A stretch of 37,890 nt of DNA from an uncultured Rhodospirillales bacterium. Lineage in GTDB: Bacteria; Pseudomonadota; Alphaproteobacteria; Acetobacterales; Acetobacteraceae. Below are positions 23,290-31,224 of the stretch, one piece after another. The stretch's first letter is position 1, and each line of letters opens with the position of its first letter. The stretch is from the NCBI GenBank assembly GCA_903823665.1, contig CAIJTR010000083.1, forward strand, positions 1-37,890. The letters are read 5' to 3'. Under the pieces are notes generated by a model. It made no database searches and was not told the origin of the DNA. It saw only the letters and a program-made list of their open reading frames with translations. The position numbers were made by a program, and so were the translations under genes.

Positions 23290-25013
23290 CGTTCGGTGGC
23301 CTTCCCGCTGCGACCCTGGATCAGCGCGTCCGGATGCTGGTTGAGATAGTCGGCGAGCAGACGGACGGACCGGGCAGTGTCGGTCAGCTGTGCCATGAGC
23401 CGTTCAAGATCGCGGCGGACCTGACTGTCAGCGCCGTAGCCGGTATCGGCCGAGCTGACCAGCTTGGAGGTTCTATCAAGTGTCGCCTGCAGCGACTGCG
23501 CCATCTCCGGCAGGCGCTTGAGCAGCGGTGCGCTGCCGGCGTCGAACTTGGTGACGAGAGCGCGGATGGTGGCGAGTGTGATCTGCACGCCAACCAGGCT
23601 GTCACGCAGCTCCGGCCCGTTGGCGAGTGTGCTGACCCCGTGCAATGTTTGCTGCAGGTCGGCGCTGATCTGCTCAAATGGAATATGGTTGAGTTTGTTG
23701 GCCAACGCAGCGACCGAGCTGGTGATGCCGTCCAGCCCCCCAGCCTGGCTTGGCACGAACAGCGTACCGTCTGGCAGTTGTTGCGCGTCCTGCGGCCTGG
23801 CATCCGGCACGAAATCCATGCCGAGCACCATCTGGCCGGTGAGGTAGTTGGCCGTGTGCAACTGTATTCGCAGGCCACGTTTGACCAGATTGCGGGTTGT
23901 CATCAGCGGGTCTTGGCCGTCGATCTGCATGGCGCTCAGAATGCGCTCGGGCTGTAGCTCGAAGCGCACATCGACGCGGCTGTCGGTGCCGGCGGGGTCG
24001 AGCAGCAGCTTGATGCCTGTGACGCTGCCGAGTTCGATACCATAGAACTCAACCGGCGCACCGACGGCGAGGCCACGCACCGAGCTGTCGAAGCTGGTGA
24101 TGAAGGGAATGCGCTTTTTATAGCCCGCCGCATCAGCGATGGACTGGTCGCGATAGAGGCGGAACTCGGACCCTTGCGGGCTCAATGGTGAGTCGCGGGC
24201 CTCGCGGGCGGTGTCGAACGCGACAGCACCAGAGACCAGCGCCTGCAGGCTGTCCAAGCGCAGCCGCACGCCGTTGGCACCGACTTCGACGCTGACGCCA
24301 GATGCGTTCCAGAAATGCGTGCCCTCGCGCACAAACCGGTCAAACGGTTTGCGCACGAAGATGTATACGACGAAGCCCTGACCATCTGGGTTCAACTCCC
24401 AACGCAGCACCTCGCCCACCGTGATGTCGCGATAAAGGACCGGGGAGCCGCTTGATATGCCCGCGATACTGCCGGCACGCAGGACGTAGCTCAGACCGGG
24501 CTCGTCGGAGCGCACCGCTGGCGGCTCGTCCAGCCCTACGAAATCGCGCTTGGCCTCGGAGGTGGTATCATCGGGCGCACCTGGATCAATTTCGATGTAC
24601 GCCCCGGAAAGCAGCGTATCGAGGCCGGAGATGCTGCCGGCGTTGAGCCGCGGGCGCACCACCCAGAAGCGGGCATTGGTGGTCATCTGCGCGGTGGCCT
24701 CGCGCTGCATCTGCACTGTGACGATAACGTGGGTGAGATCATCAGACAGCTTGATGGCCTGCACGGTGCCAAGATCGACGGCCTTGTGGCGCACCTTGGT
24801 TTGCCCGGCCTTCAGCCCATCGGCGGAGCGGAAGGTGAGCGTGATCTCCGGCCCAAGGGTGGTGAGCGTTCGAATGCCGAGATAGCCTGCGATCAACCCA
24901 GCCACGATGGGGATCAGCCAGATCAGCTCAAACCGCGGCTTGCGCTTGATGCTGGCAACGGGAGGCGGCAGGACTGTGGGTGCGGGCGTCGAGGAGGGCG
25001 TGGGCTCGGTCAT
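23286..25013 (-). CDS. pqiB: PqiB-like MCE (MlaD) domain protein
   Basis: A 575-residue protein. The ATG at 25013 overlaps the pqiA stop as ATGA. A proline-rich cytoplasmic tail is followed by one membrane helix (about residues 29-48) and then repeated MCE domains: for example LTFRSADGLKAGQTKVRHKAV, a second around GSPVLYRDITVGEVLRW and a third around GAPVEFYGIELGSVTGIKL. The C-terminal 120 residues are helical. In E. coli PqiB forms a hexameric, syringe-like tube across the periplasm for lipid movement. Three MCE domains and length agree with PqiB; YebT has more. Confidence 0.92.
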   Translation of the reverse strand: MTEPTPSSTPAPTVLPPPVASIKRKPRFELIWLIPIVAGLIAGYLGIRTLTTLGPEITLTFRSADGLKAGQTKVRHKAVDLGTVQAIKLSDDLTHVIVTVQMQREATAQMTTNARFWVVRPRLNAGSISGLDTLLSGAYIEIDPGAPDDTTSEAKRDFVGLDEPPAVRSDEPGLSYVLRAGSIAGISSGSPVLYRDITVGEVLRWELNPDGQGFVVYIFVRKPFDRFVREGTHFWNASGVSVEVGANGVRLRLDSLQALVSGAVAFDTAREARDSPLSPQGSEFRLYRDQSIADAAGYKKRIPFITSFDSSVRGLAVGAPVEFYGIELGSVTGIKLLLDPAGTDSRVDVRFELQPERILSAMQIDGQDPLMTTRNLVKRGLRIQLHTANYLTGQMVLGMDFVPDARPQDAQQLPDGTLFVPSQAGGLDGITSSVAALANKLNHIPFEQISADLQQTLHGVSTLANGPELRDSLVGVQITLATIRALVTKFDAGSAPLLKRLPEMAQSLQATLDRTSKLVSSADTGYGADSQVRRDLERLMAQLTDTARSVRLLADYLNQHPDALIQGRSGKATER

Positions 25014-26278
25014 GTGTCCACTGTAGCGTGATCGCGTTGCGCCGCATCCCACATCAATCGCGGGTCAAAGTTGCTCGCAGCCAGCATGGTCAAAATGACC
25101 ACAGCGCAGAAGGAGAGAGCGCCCAGACCGGGCGTGATGGTGGCGAGTTCGCCGGCTTGCACAAGGGCGGTGATGATGGAGATCATGAACACGTCCAGCA
25201 TCGACCAGCGGCCCACGGCCTCGACAACCTTATAAAGCCGGGTGCGTTGGGCGAGATGGCCGCGCGCGCGGCGTTGCGTGCTGATCAGCAGATACGCGAG
25301 CCCGAACAGTTTGAGCACCGGCACACTGACCGAGGCAATGAAAACCAGGGCCGCAAGTGGCCATTGCCCAGCGTCCGCCAGCTCGACCACACCGCCAAGT
25401 ATGGTTGACGGCGCGCCTTTGCCGAACTGGATCACCGTCAGGATCGGCAGCGTGTTGGCCGGGATATAGAGCACCGCCGCCGCGATGAGCAGCGCCCAGG
25501 ACCGGCTGATACTGCCGGGCTTGCGGCGGTGCAGCCTGGCCCCGCAGCGCGCACATTTTGCCGAATGGCCTTCAGGGATGTGTTGAGACACCTCGCCACA
25601 ATCGTCACACCCGATCAGACCGGGCGTGATGGAAGGTGGTGCGGGGGGATCCGGGGCGAGGCGTTGCCAGATCGCCTCGTGGTCAATGGCACCGTCGGTT
25701 GCCGCCATCGCCAGCATGAGCCCGCCCAGGGCATAGGCGGCCCCGCCGATATGGACGGGCGCGATGTCACCCAGCTTGGCGTAAGCCACGAACACCGCGA
25801 GCATGAACACCTCGATCATCGACCAAGGCGTCAGCACCTCCACCCAGCGAAACACTGTGGCCAGATGGGTCGGCGGGTTTTTCAGGCGAAGGCCGACCAT
25901 CACCCACATGACCGCGAGCAGCTTGGCCAAGGGGGCGATCATGGTGGTGATCAGCACCACCAGTGCCAGTTCCCACATGCCGTTGTCATCGAGCGCCTCC
26001 GGCCCGGCGATCAGATGGGTTTGTTGTTCGCCTGCGAGATCGATGGACAGGAACGGCAAGCTGGCGGCGAGGGCGAACATCAGCACCGCCGTGGTGGCCA
26101 GTGCCAGGGCGCGACCAGTGGGGTCCGTCCGGTCATGCCGCAACACGCTATCGCAGCGGATGCAGCAGGCGGTTTGCCGGCGTGCCAGCGCCGGCATGGT
26201 CTGGAACTGGCCGCAGATTGCGCATTCCCGCAGGCTTGCCCGCGTGATGGCGGATCTGGTCGGCAGCGCGTCGGCCAA
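25010..26278 (-). CDS. pqiA: PqiA-like integral membrane protein
   Basis: A 422-residue protein if it starts at the TTG at 26278, which has a GAGG site nine bases upstream; no ATG is in a suitable place, and longer frames would run into the divergent mipZ leader. Two zinc-ribbon-like cysteine sets are seen: CAIC...CIRC (residues 19-42) and CDDC...CARC in the middle. Each precedes a four-helix membrane block, giving the duplicated PqiA architecture of about eight helices. E. coli PqiA is 417 residues. It is the inner-membrane partner of PqiB. First gene of pqiABC. Confidence 0.9.
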   Translation of the reverse strand: MADALPTRSAITRASLRECAICGQFQTMPALARRQTACCIRCDSVLRHDRTDPTGRALALATTAVLMFALAASLPFLSIDLAGEQQTHLIAGPEALDDNGMWELALVVLITTMIAPLAKLLAVMWVMVGLRLKNPPTHLATVFRWVEVLTPWSMIEVFMLAVFVAYAKLGDIAPVHIGGAAYALGGLMLAMAATDGAIDHEAIWQRLAPDPPAPPSITPGLIGCDDCGEVSQHIPEGHSAKCARCGARLHRRKPGSISRSWALLIAAAVLYIPANTLPILTVIQFGKGAPSTILGGVVELADAGQWPLAALVFIASVSVPVLKLFGLAYLLISTQRRARGHLAQRTRLYKVVEAVGRWSMLDVFMISIITALVQAGELATITPGLGALSFCAVVILTMLAASNFDPRLMWDAAQRDHATVDT

Positions 26279-26363
26279 AGATTGGTTCCTCAAAACAAAC
26301 TGCCTGCATGGACGCGGGCAGGGTGGGTTGGCATAACAGGCTATTCTCAGGAGGACTTCAGGC

Positions 26364-27215
26364 TTGTCCACCGTCACGCTGGAACAACGCGCCCATGTGA
26401 TCATACTGGGCAACGAAAAAGGCGGCTCTGGCAAATCCACGGCCGCGATGCATGTCATCGTCGGCTTGCTGCGCGATGGCTATAGCGTGGGGGCCATCGA
26501 TCTGGATGCCCGGCAGGCAACCCTGTCAAACTACCTCGCGGCCCGGCAGGCGTTCACCAAGCTGCACGGCGTATCCCTGCCGCAGCCGAAAGTGGTGGCG
26601 GTGCATCGCGTGGACCGTGACAGCCGGGCCGATTCCGAGGCGGAGGAATTGGCCGCGTTCAATGCCGCCATGACCGAGCTGCAGCGCGACTGCGACATCA
26701 TCGTGATCGATTGCCCTGGTGCCGACACCTATCTCTCCCGCCTCGGCCACGCCCAGGCGGACACGCTGATCACGCCGATCAATGACAGCTTCGTCGATTT
26801 TGCCATGCTGGCGAAGGTGGACCCGGAGAAGCTCGATGTCATCAACCCCAGCGTTTACAGCGAGATGGTGTGGGAGGCGCGCAAGAAGCGTTTCGCCCGT
26901 GATCGCGGGCGGATTGACTGGATCGTCATGCGCAACCGGCTCGGCGCGTCAGAGGCGCGCAACAAGCGCGACGTGGGCACCACGCTCGAGTCTCTCGCCA
27001 AGCGCATCGGCTTCCGCACCGTGAAGGGCTTTGGCGAGCGGGTGATTTTCCGTGAGCTGTATCTGCAGGGGCTGACGCTGATGGACGTGCGCGAGGCAAA
27101 TGTGGGCATCTCGCTCGGCATGAGCCACATCGCGGCGCGCAACGAGGTTCGCGCGTTGCTGACCGCCATTCGCAAGCCGCCGCCGCGCCTGACGCTCACG
27201 CCACCGGCGGCGTGA
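26364..27215 (+). CDS. mipZ: MipZ-like ParA-family division-site ATPase
   Basis: A 283-residue ATPase. The TTG start at 26364 has a strong AGGAGG (26349-26354) nine bases upstream. The deviant Walker A EKGGSGKST is at residues 18-26, DLDARQ lies near 46-51, and IIVIDCPGAD is the Walker B region. Later segments (PINDSFVDFAMLA; VWEARKKR; DWIVMRNRL) follow the MipZ pattern and differ from chromosome-partitioning ParA. In Caulobacter MipZ forms a gradient from the poles and blocks FtsZ assembly away from midcell. It is divergent from pqiA across 85 bp. Confidence 0.93.
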   Translation: MSTVTLEQRAHVIILGNEKGGSGKSTAAMHVIVGLLRDGYSVGAIDLDARQATLSNYLAARQAFTKLHGVSLPQPKVVAVHRVDRDSRADSEAEELAAFNAAMTELQRDCDIIVIDCPGADTYLSRLGHAQADTLITPINDSFVDFAMLAKVDPEKLDVINPSVYSEMVWEARKKRFARDRGRIDWIVMRNRLGASEARNKRDVGTTLESLAKRIGFRTVKGFGERVIFRELYLQGLTLMDVREANVGISLGMSHIAARNEVRALLTAIRKPPPRLTLTPPAA

Positions 27216-27307
27216 CGTTCGCAGATGTTGCAGTGGCGCGCCTGTGGCGTTATGACCCCCTCCGCACCTGTCTGGACGATGATAAGCAGGTGCAGAGCGT
27301 TGGGTTC

Positions 27308-27382
27308 GCCGGGCTAGCTCAGGGGTAGAGCAACCGATTCGTAATCGGTAGGTCAACAGTTCAATTCTGTTGCTCGGCACCA
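27308..27382 (+). tRNA. tRNA-Thr (anticodon CGT)
   Basis: A complete cloverleaf of 75 bases with encoded CCA. The acceptor stem GCCGGGC pairs with GCTCGGC, with one G-U pair. The D-arm is GCTC-AGGGGTA-GAGC. The anticodon arm is ACCGA-TTCGTAA-TCGGT with anticodon CGT, reading ACG (Thr). The variable loop is AGGTC and the T-arm AACAG-TTCAATT-CTGTT. No integrase or att-like duplication was seen beside it. Confidence 0.95.
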
Positions 27383-27423
27383 TCACCGCTACGAGAGCAA
27401 GGCTCCCGCCGCACGACCAGTCC

Positions 27424-27864
27424 TCAGTGGAACGGCTTGGTCAGTGACATCTTGATGACCTCGTCTGCTCCCAAAGCACCAGCAGCGGCGTCCGTCGCTG
27501 GCTTGAAAATCGCCGGGTGCGCTTCGTCGTAATCCGGCAGTGCCACGTGTTCACCCATGAGCGCCACATCGTCGAGCGAGATGGCGACGACAGCACCGGA
27601 GCCGAACAGGCTGGATTGCCGCATGATCATCTCAAGCGCGCCGTTTGTGCCTTTGCGGATGGCCACGACATGACCGAGCACCGGCTGCGACTCGTATGGC
27701 GCCAAAACGCGGCGGCCAAGCACATCACCGACACGCACCGGCTGTGGGTAGCGCAATGCGAGCTTTTGCGCGGTGCTGAGCGGCGCTGCGGTTTGGGCGG
27801 CAGCAGGATTGCTCGCAACACCGGCGGCGAGAGCCAGGAGGAGAGCCAGAGCAAAGCGTTTCAT
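27424..27864 (-). CDS. Exported PRC-barrel-like protein
   Basis: A 146-residue protein. The ATG at 27864 starts a clear signal peptide (MKRFALALLLALAAGVASNPAAA, cut near AQT). The mature part contains VGDVLGRRVLAPYESQPVLGHVVAIRKG, followed by VVAISLDDVALMGEHVALPD, which resembles a PRC-barrel (RimM/photosynthetic reaction centre H) domain in order and spacing. PRC-barrel proteins bind other proteins, but no partner is evident. It is a single gene, divergent from the cytochrome b561-like gene across 177 bp. Function not known. Confidence 0.75.
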   Translation of the reverse strand: MKRFALALLLALAAGVASNPAAAQTAAPLSTAQKLALRYPQPVRVGDVLGRRVLAPYESQPVLGHVVAIRKGTNGALEMIMRQSSLFGSGAVVAISLDDVALMGEHVALPDYDEAHPAIFKPATDAAAGALGADEVIKMSLTKPFH

Positions 27865-28041
27865 CACACATATCTCCAGACGCGCGAAGCGTTTGGCAGA
27901 TCTTATCCCCTGCCCGCCTGCCCCACGGCAAGGCATGATGGTCATGATTTTTGGTAATCGAGATGATCGCCAATTTTCAGACGCCCTGTAACGCTGCGTA
28001 TGCTAACAGGTCGGCGACGCAATGACTGTGGGTGACACGCC

Positions 28042-28713
28042 ATGACCTCTCCTTCGGTGCCAGCGGCACCTACCCTCACGCCGGCCCTGGGCCGCAAGCT
28101 GCATCCCTGGCCGGTGCGGATCATGCACTGGACCAATGCGATGGCGATGATCGTGCTGATTGGCTCGGGCTGGGGCATTTATGATGACTCGGTGATCTTC
28201 CACTTCATCTACTTCCCACAATGGGCGCGCATCGGCAGCTGGGCGGCGGAGAGCCTGCTGTGGCATTTCGCGGCGATGTGGGTGTTGGCGATCAACGGGT
28301 TTGTTTATCTCACCTACGGCGTGTTCACCGGGCGGCTGCGGGAGCGGATGCTGCCCATTCGCATCAGTGACGTGATCCATACGGTGCAAGACACGCTGCG
28401 CTTCAAAATCGCCCATGAGGATCTGACGGTCTACAACGCCGTACAGAAGCTGCTTTACATTGTGGTGATTTTCGCCGGCATTTCGCAGGTGATCACCGGA
28501 ATTGCCGTGTGGAAGCCGATCCAGTTCTCAGGCCTTGCCGAAGTGCTGGGCGGGTTTCAGGGCGCGCGGCTGCTGCATTTCCTGGGCATGGCGGTGATCA
28601 CCGGGTTTCTGATCGTCCACGTCGCCCTTTCCTTGCTGGTGCCGAGCACGCTGTGGGCCATGCTCGCCGGCGGGCCGCGACTAAAGACCCCCAAGCTGGA
28701 GGCCGCAGAATGA
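28042..28713 (+). CDS. Cytochrome b561-like membrane subunit
   Basis: A 223-residue membrane protein with about four helices and histidines in the places expected for haem b ligation: LHPWPVRIMHW (His21, His29), LLWHFAAMW, LLHFLGMAVITGFLIVHVAL. The pattern is that of the cytochrome b561/Ni-hydrogenase b-type family. It probably passes electrons between the quinone pool and the molybdoenzyme encoded next, with which it overlaps as ATGA. The pairing is analogous to MsrQ-MsrP (YedZ-YedY), but the sequence is of the b561 type. Confidence 0.88.
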   Translation: MTSPSVPAAPTLTPALGRKLHPWPVRIMHWTNAMAMIVLIGSGWGIYDDSVIFHFIYFPQWARIGSWAAESLLWHFAAMWVLAINGFVYLTYGVFTGRLRERMLPIRISDVIHTVQDTLRFKIAHEDLTVYNAVQKLLYIVVIFAGISQVITGIAVWKPIQFSGLAEVLGGFQGARLLHFLGMAVITGFLIVHVALSLLVPSTLWAMLAGGPRLKTPKLEAAE

Positions 28714-29483
28714 GATCGCCCAACCGCCCTGCCACGCCGCCTGATGCGGCCATTCTGGACAATCACCGCGCTGAAATCCGCATGCTGGAGCGTCGTGGCA
28801 TTCTGCGCGGCACGCTCTCGCTGGGGTCGCTTGCGATGCTGACCGGCTGTGACATCAGTGACGATACCTCGATCGGCAAGGCGTTGCGGGCCATGTCGTC
28901 GTTCAACGACTTCGTGCAGGCGAAGATTTTCGACCCGAACCATCTGGCCCCGGAATATCCGGCCTCGATGGTGCTGAAGCCGCCGCGCTTCAACGCGTAT
29001 TACGAAATCGAGAAAATCCGTCCGATTGATGGGCCGAACTGGACGCTGGCGGTTTCCGGACTGGTCAATGACAAGCAGGCCTGGACGCGGGAGAAGATCG
29101 CAACGCTGCCGCAGCGCGAGATGATCATTCGCCATATCTGCGTCGAGGGCTGGGATTACATCGGCCAATGGTCCGGCGTGCCGTTGCGCACGTTCCTCGA
29201 AGCCGTGGGGGCCGATTTGAACGCGAAATACGTGTCGTTCCAGACCGCCGACGATTATCCGAGCAGCATCGACATGGCGACGGCGCTGCATCCGCAGACT
29301 TTGCTGGCGACGAAATATGCCGGTGAGACACTTGCCGATCCCTTTGGCTATCCGCTGCGGCTACGGACTTCGACCAAGCTCGGCTTCAAGAACCCGAAAT
29401 GGATCACGGCCATTGAGGTGAGCAACACCTACATGCCGGGCTATTGGGAGAAGCTGGGCTTCAACTGGCAGAGCGGCATCTGA
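28710..29483 (+). CDS. Molybdopterin-dependent oxidoreductase, probable Tat-exported (sulfite oxidase/MsrP fold)
   Basis: A 257-residue protein. The ATG at 28710 overlaps the cytochrome stop and has GGAGG eight bases upstream. The domain core matches the sulfite-oxidase fold, with the molybdenum-ligand cysteine in RHICVEGWDYIGQWSGVP (Cys144). The N-terminal part has a twin-arginine-like ERRGILRG (Arg28-Arg29), then a hydrophobic segment ending LTGC (Cys47), so it may be a Tat substrate that is also lipid-anchored. In E. coli the fold relative MsrP repairs oxidised methionines in periplasmic proteins. The substrate here is unknown. Confidence 0.88.
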   Translation: MRSPNRPATPPDAAILDNHRAEIRMLERRGILRGTLSLGSLAMLTGCDISDDTSIGKALRAMSSFNDFVQAKIFDPNHLAPEYPASMVLKPPRFNAYYEIEKIRPIDGPNWTLAVSGLVNDKQAWTREKIATLPQREMIIRHICVEGWDYIGQWSGVPLRTFLEAVGADLNAKYVSFQTADDYPSSIDMATALHPQTLLATKYAGETLADPFGYPLRLRTSTKLGFKNPKWITAIEVSNTYMPGYWEKLGFNWQSGI

Positions 29484-29486
29484 CCG

Positions 29487-30371
29487 TCAGTTCAGCGCCA
29501 TCGCCTCGGCGAAGCGTTGGGTGTTGTGGCGGAGCATCTTGAGATAGGTGTCCGCCGGTCCGCCTGAGGGCGAGAGCGCGTCGGAGTAGACATTGGGGCC
29601 GAGCACGGCACCTGATTCGCGGGCGACCGCCGCAGATAGCCGTGGGTCGGTCATGTTCTCGACAAACACGGCATGGATTTTCTCGCGCTTTATCTGGGCC
29701 ACGAGGGTTGCGATGTCCTTCGCGGAGGGCTCGCCCTCAGTGCTGATGCCCTGCACCGCACGCAGCGTGATGCCGTAGCGCGCGCCATAATAGCCGAACG
29801 CGTCATGGCTGGTCAGGATGATGCGCTTGGCGGCGGGAATGGCGGCCAGCGCCTCGGTGATGAACCGGTCCGTGACCTCGATCTCGCTGATATAGGCATC
29901 GGCACGACTGGTCATACGAGCGGCCGCTTCCGGCAGAGCGCCCCGCAGTCCATCGGCGATGGCGCGGACATAGAGGACGCCATTGCGCGGATCTTGCCAC
30001 GCGTGTGGGTCAGTGACCTGCTTGCCATCCTCGGTCATCAGGCGCGGCTCCACGTCACGGGCGGCGGTGACGAGCAGGCCTTTGAAATCGGCGGCTTTCG
30101 GCATGCGGGCCATCCAGCCTTCCAGCCCCAGCCCGTTTTGCACGAGCACGGCGGCAGCACGAACGGCGCGCAAATCGGCGGGCTTGGGCTCCCACGCATG
30201 CGCGTCACCATCAACCGGGACGAGCGTGCGAACGGTGATGTCATCACCACCGATCACCCGCGTCATGTCCGCCAGAATGGAGAAGGTGGCGACGACCGGG
30301 AGTGGCTCAGCGGCGCGTGCCTTGCTGATCAGGGCCAATGTCCAGGCTTGGAGCAGGAAGCGGCGATCCAT
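29487..30371 (-). CDS. Zinc/manganese ABC transporter substrate-binding protein (ZnuA-like)
   Basis: A 294-residue cluster A-I binding protein with a short signal peptide (MDRRFLLQAWTLALISKARA). Metal ligands are placed as in ZnuA/TroA: His58 (GDAHAWEP), His123 (DPHAWQDP), His189 (TSHDAFGYY) and Asp264 (YSDALS). There is no long His-rich loop. A Zur-type palindrome lies about 24 bp upstream of the ATG, which favours zinc. No ATPase or permease gene is next to it in this window, so the partner genes must be elsewhere. It ends 3 bp from the convergent molybdoenzyme gene. Confidence 0.9.
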   Translation of the reverse strand: MDRRFLLQAWTLALISKARAAEPLPVVATFSILADMTRVIGGDDITVRTLVPVDGDAHAWEPKPADLRAVRAAAVLVQNGLGLEGWMARMPKAADFKGLLVTAARDVEPRLMTEDGKQVTDPHAWQDPRNGVLYVRAIADGLRGALPEAAARMTSRADAYISEIEVTDRFITEALAAIPAAKRIILTSHDAFGYYGARYGITLRAVQGISTEGEPSAKDIATLVAQIKREKIHAVFVENMTDPRLSAAVARESGAVLGPNVYSDALSPSGGPADTYLKMLRHNTQRFAEAMALN

Positions 30372-30386
30372 CGGGCGGCCCTTTGA

Positions 30387-30403
30387 ATGTTATAATATAA
30401 CAT
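30387..30403. promoter_or_regulatory. Zur-type operator in a divergent promoter region
   Basis: TGTTATA-A-TATAACA (30388-30402) is a perfect palindrome, extended by one A-T pair on each side. It matches my recollection of the alphaproteobacterial Zur box core (TGTTATAnTATAACA). It overlaps a TATAAT-like -10 on the forward strand. It lies about 24 bp (centre to ATG) from the ZnuA-like gene and about 90 bp from the divergent metalloprotease gene. Confidence 0.78.
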
Positions 30404-30482
30404 ATTGAGCGTGACTTCACTGTCAACCTTTGGTTGCTCTCTTTGGTTGCTCTGCGCGGCAGAGTTCGGCACTGTATCAGTG

Positions 30483-31184
30483 ATGGAATCGGACCAGTCT
30501 GAGATCCTCGCCCTTCCCGGTGGGCCTACGCGCGTTGAGTGGCGCAGGAGCAAACGCGCGCGCCGCGTGAGCCTGCGGATTGACCCACGGATTGGGTCGG
30601 TTGTTGTCACCCTGCCGCAGCGCACCGCGCGTCATGCCGGGATGGCACTTCTGATCGACAATGCGGCGTGGGTGACTGAGCGACTGGCGGCACTGCCCGG
30701 TGCCATCACCTTTGCCGACGGGGCCGAGGTGCCGCTGTATGGTGCGCCGCATCGGATTCGCCATGTGCCAACCGGCAAGGGTGGCGCGTGGGTGCGCGGG
30801 CGGGAAATTCATGTTTCCGGCGATGTTGCGTTTCTACAGCGGCGGGTTTCGGATTTCCTGCGGGCGGAGGCACGGCGGAGCCTGTGCGAATTGGTGGCGG
30901 CCAAAGCGTTGCTGGCACGCGCCAAGCCTGGCCGGATCACGCTGAAGGATACGTCCACCCGCTGGGGCAGCTGTGCCGCCAATCGCAATCTGGCGTTCAG
31001 CTGGCGGCTGGTGATGGCCCCGCATTATGTGCAGGACTACGTCACCGCGCATGAGGTGGCGCATTTGCGGCACATGAACCACGGCCCGAAATTCTGGGCG
31101 CTGGTCCGCGAGATCACGCCCTATACCGAAGAAGCGATGGCGTGGCTCCGCACAGAGGGAATGAAGCTGCTGCGCGTCGGTTGA
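30483..31184 (+). CDS. YgjP/DUF45-type zinc metalloprotease-like protein
   Basis: A 233-residue protein. The ATG at 30483 is chosen because earlier starts would run into the operator region. The C-terminal core has RITLKDTSTRWGSC and the zinc-binding HEVAHLRHMNHGPKFW (HExxH plus a downstream His), the hallmark of the YgjP/WLM-like metallopeptidase family. No signal peptide, so likely cytoplasmic. The peptide substrate is unknown for the family. It is divergent from the ZnuA-like gene across a shared Zur-type palindrome, so zinc-dependent control is possible. The ribosome site is weak. Confidence 0.85.
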   Translation: MESDQSEILALPGGPTRVEWRRSKRARRVSLRIDPRIGSVVVTLPQRTARHAGMALLIDNAAWVTERLAALPGAITFADGAEVPLYGAPHRIRHVPTGKGGAWVRGREIHVSGDVAFLQRRVSDFLRAEARRSLCELVAAKALLARAKPGRITLKDTSTRWGSCAANRNLAFSWRLVMAPHYVQDYVTAHEVAHLRHMNHGPKFWALVREITPYTEEAMAWLRTEGMKLLRVG

Positions 31185-31224
31185 GTCTCTTGCGGCACAC
31201 GCAGAGTTCGGCTCATTTCATGCC

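Noticed and set aside
27308-27382. tRNA-Thr as an integration site for a mobile element
   Set aside because: No integrase, no duplicated tRNA 3' end and only housekeeping or envelope genes on both sides.
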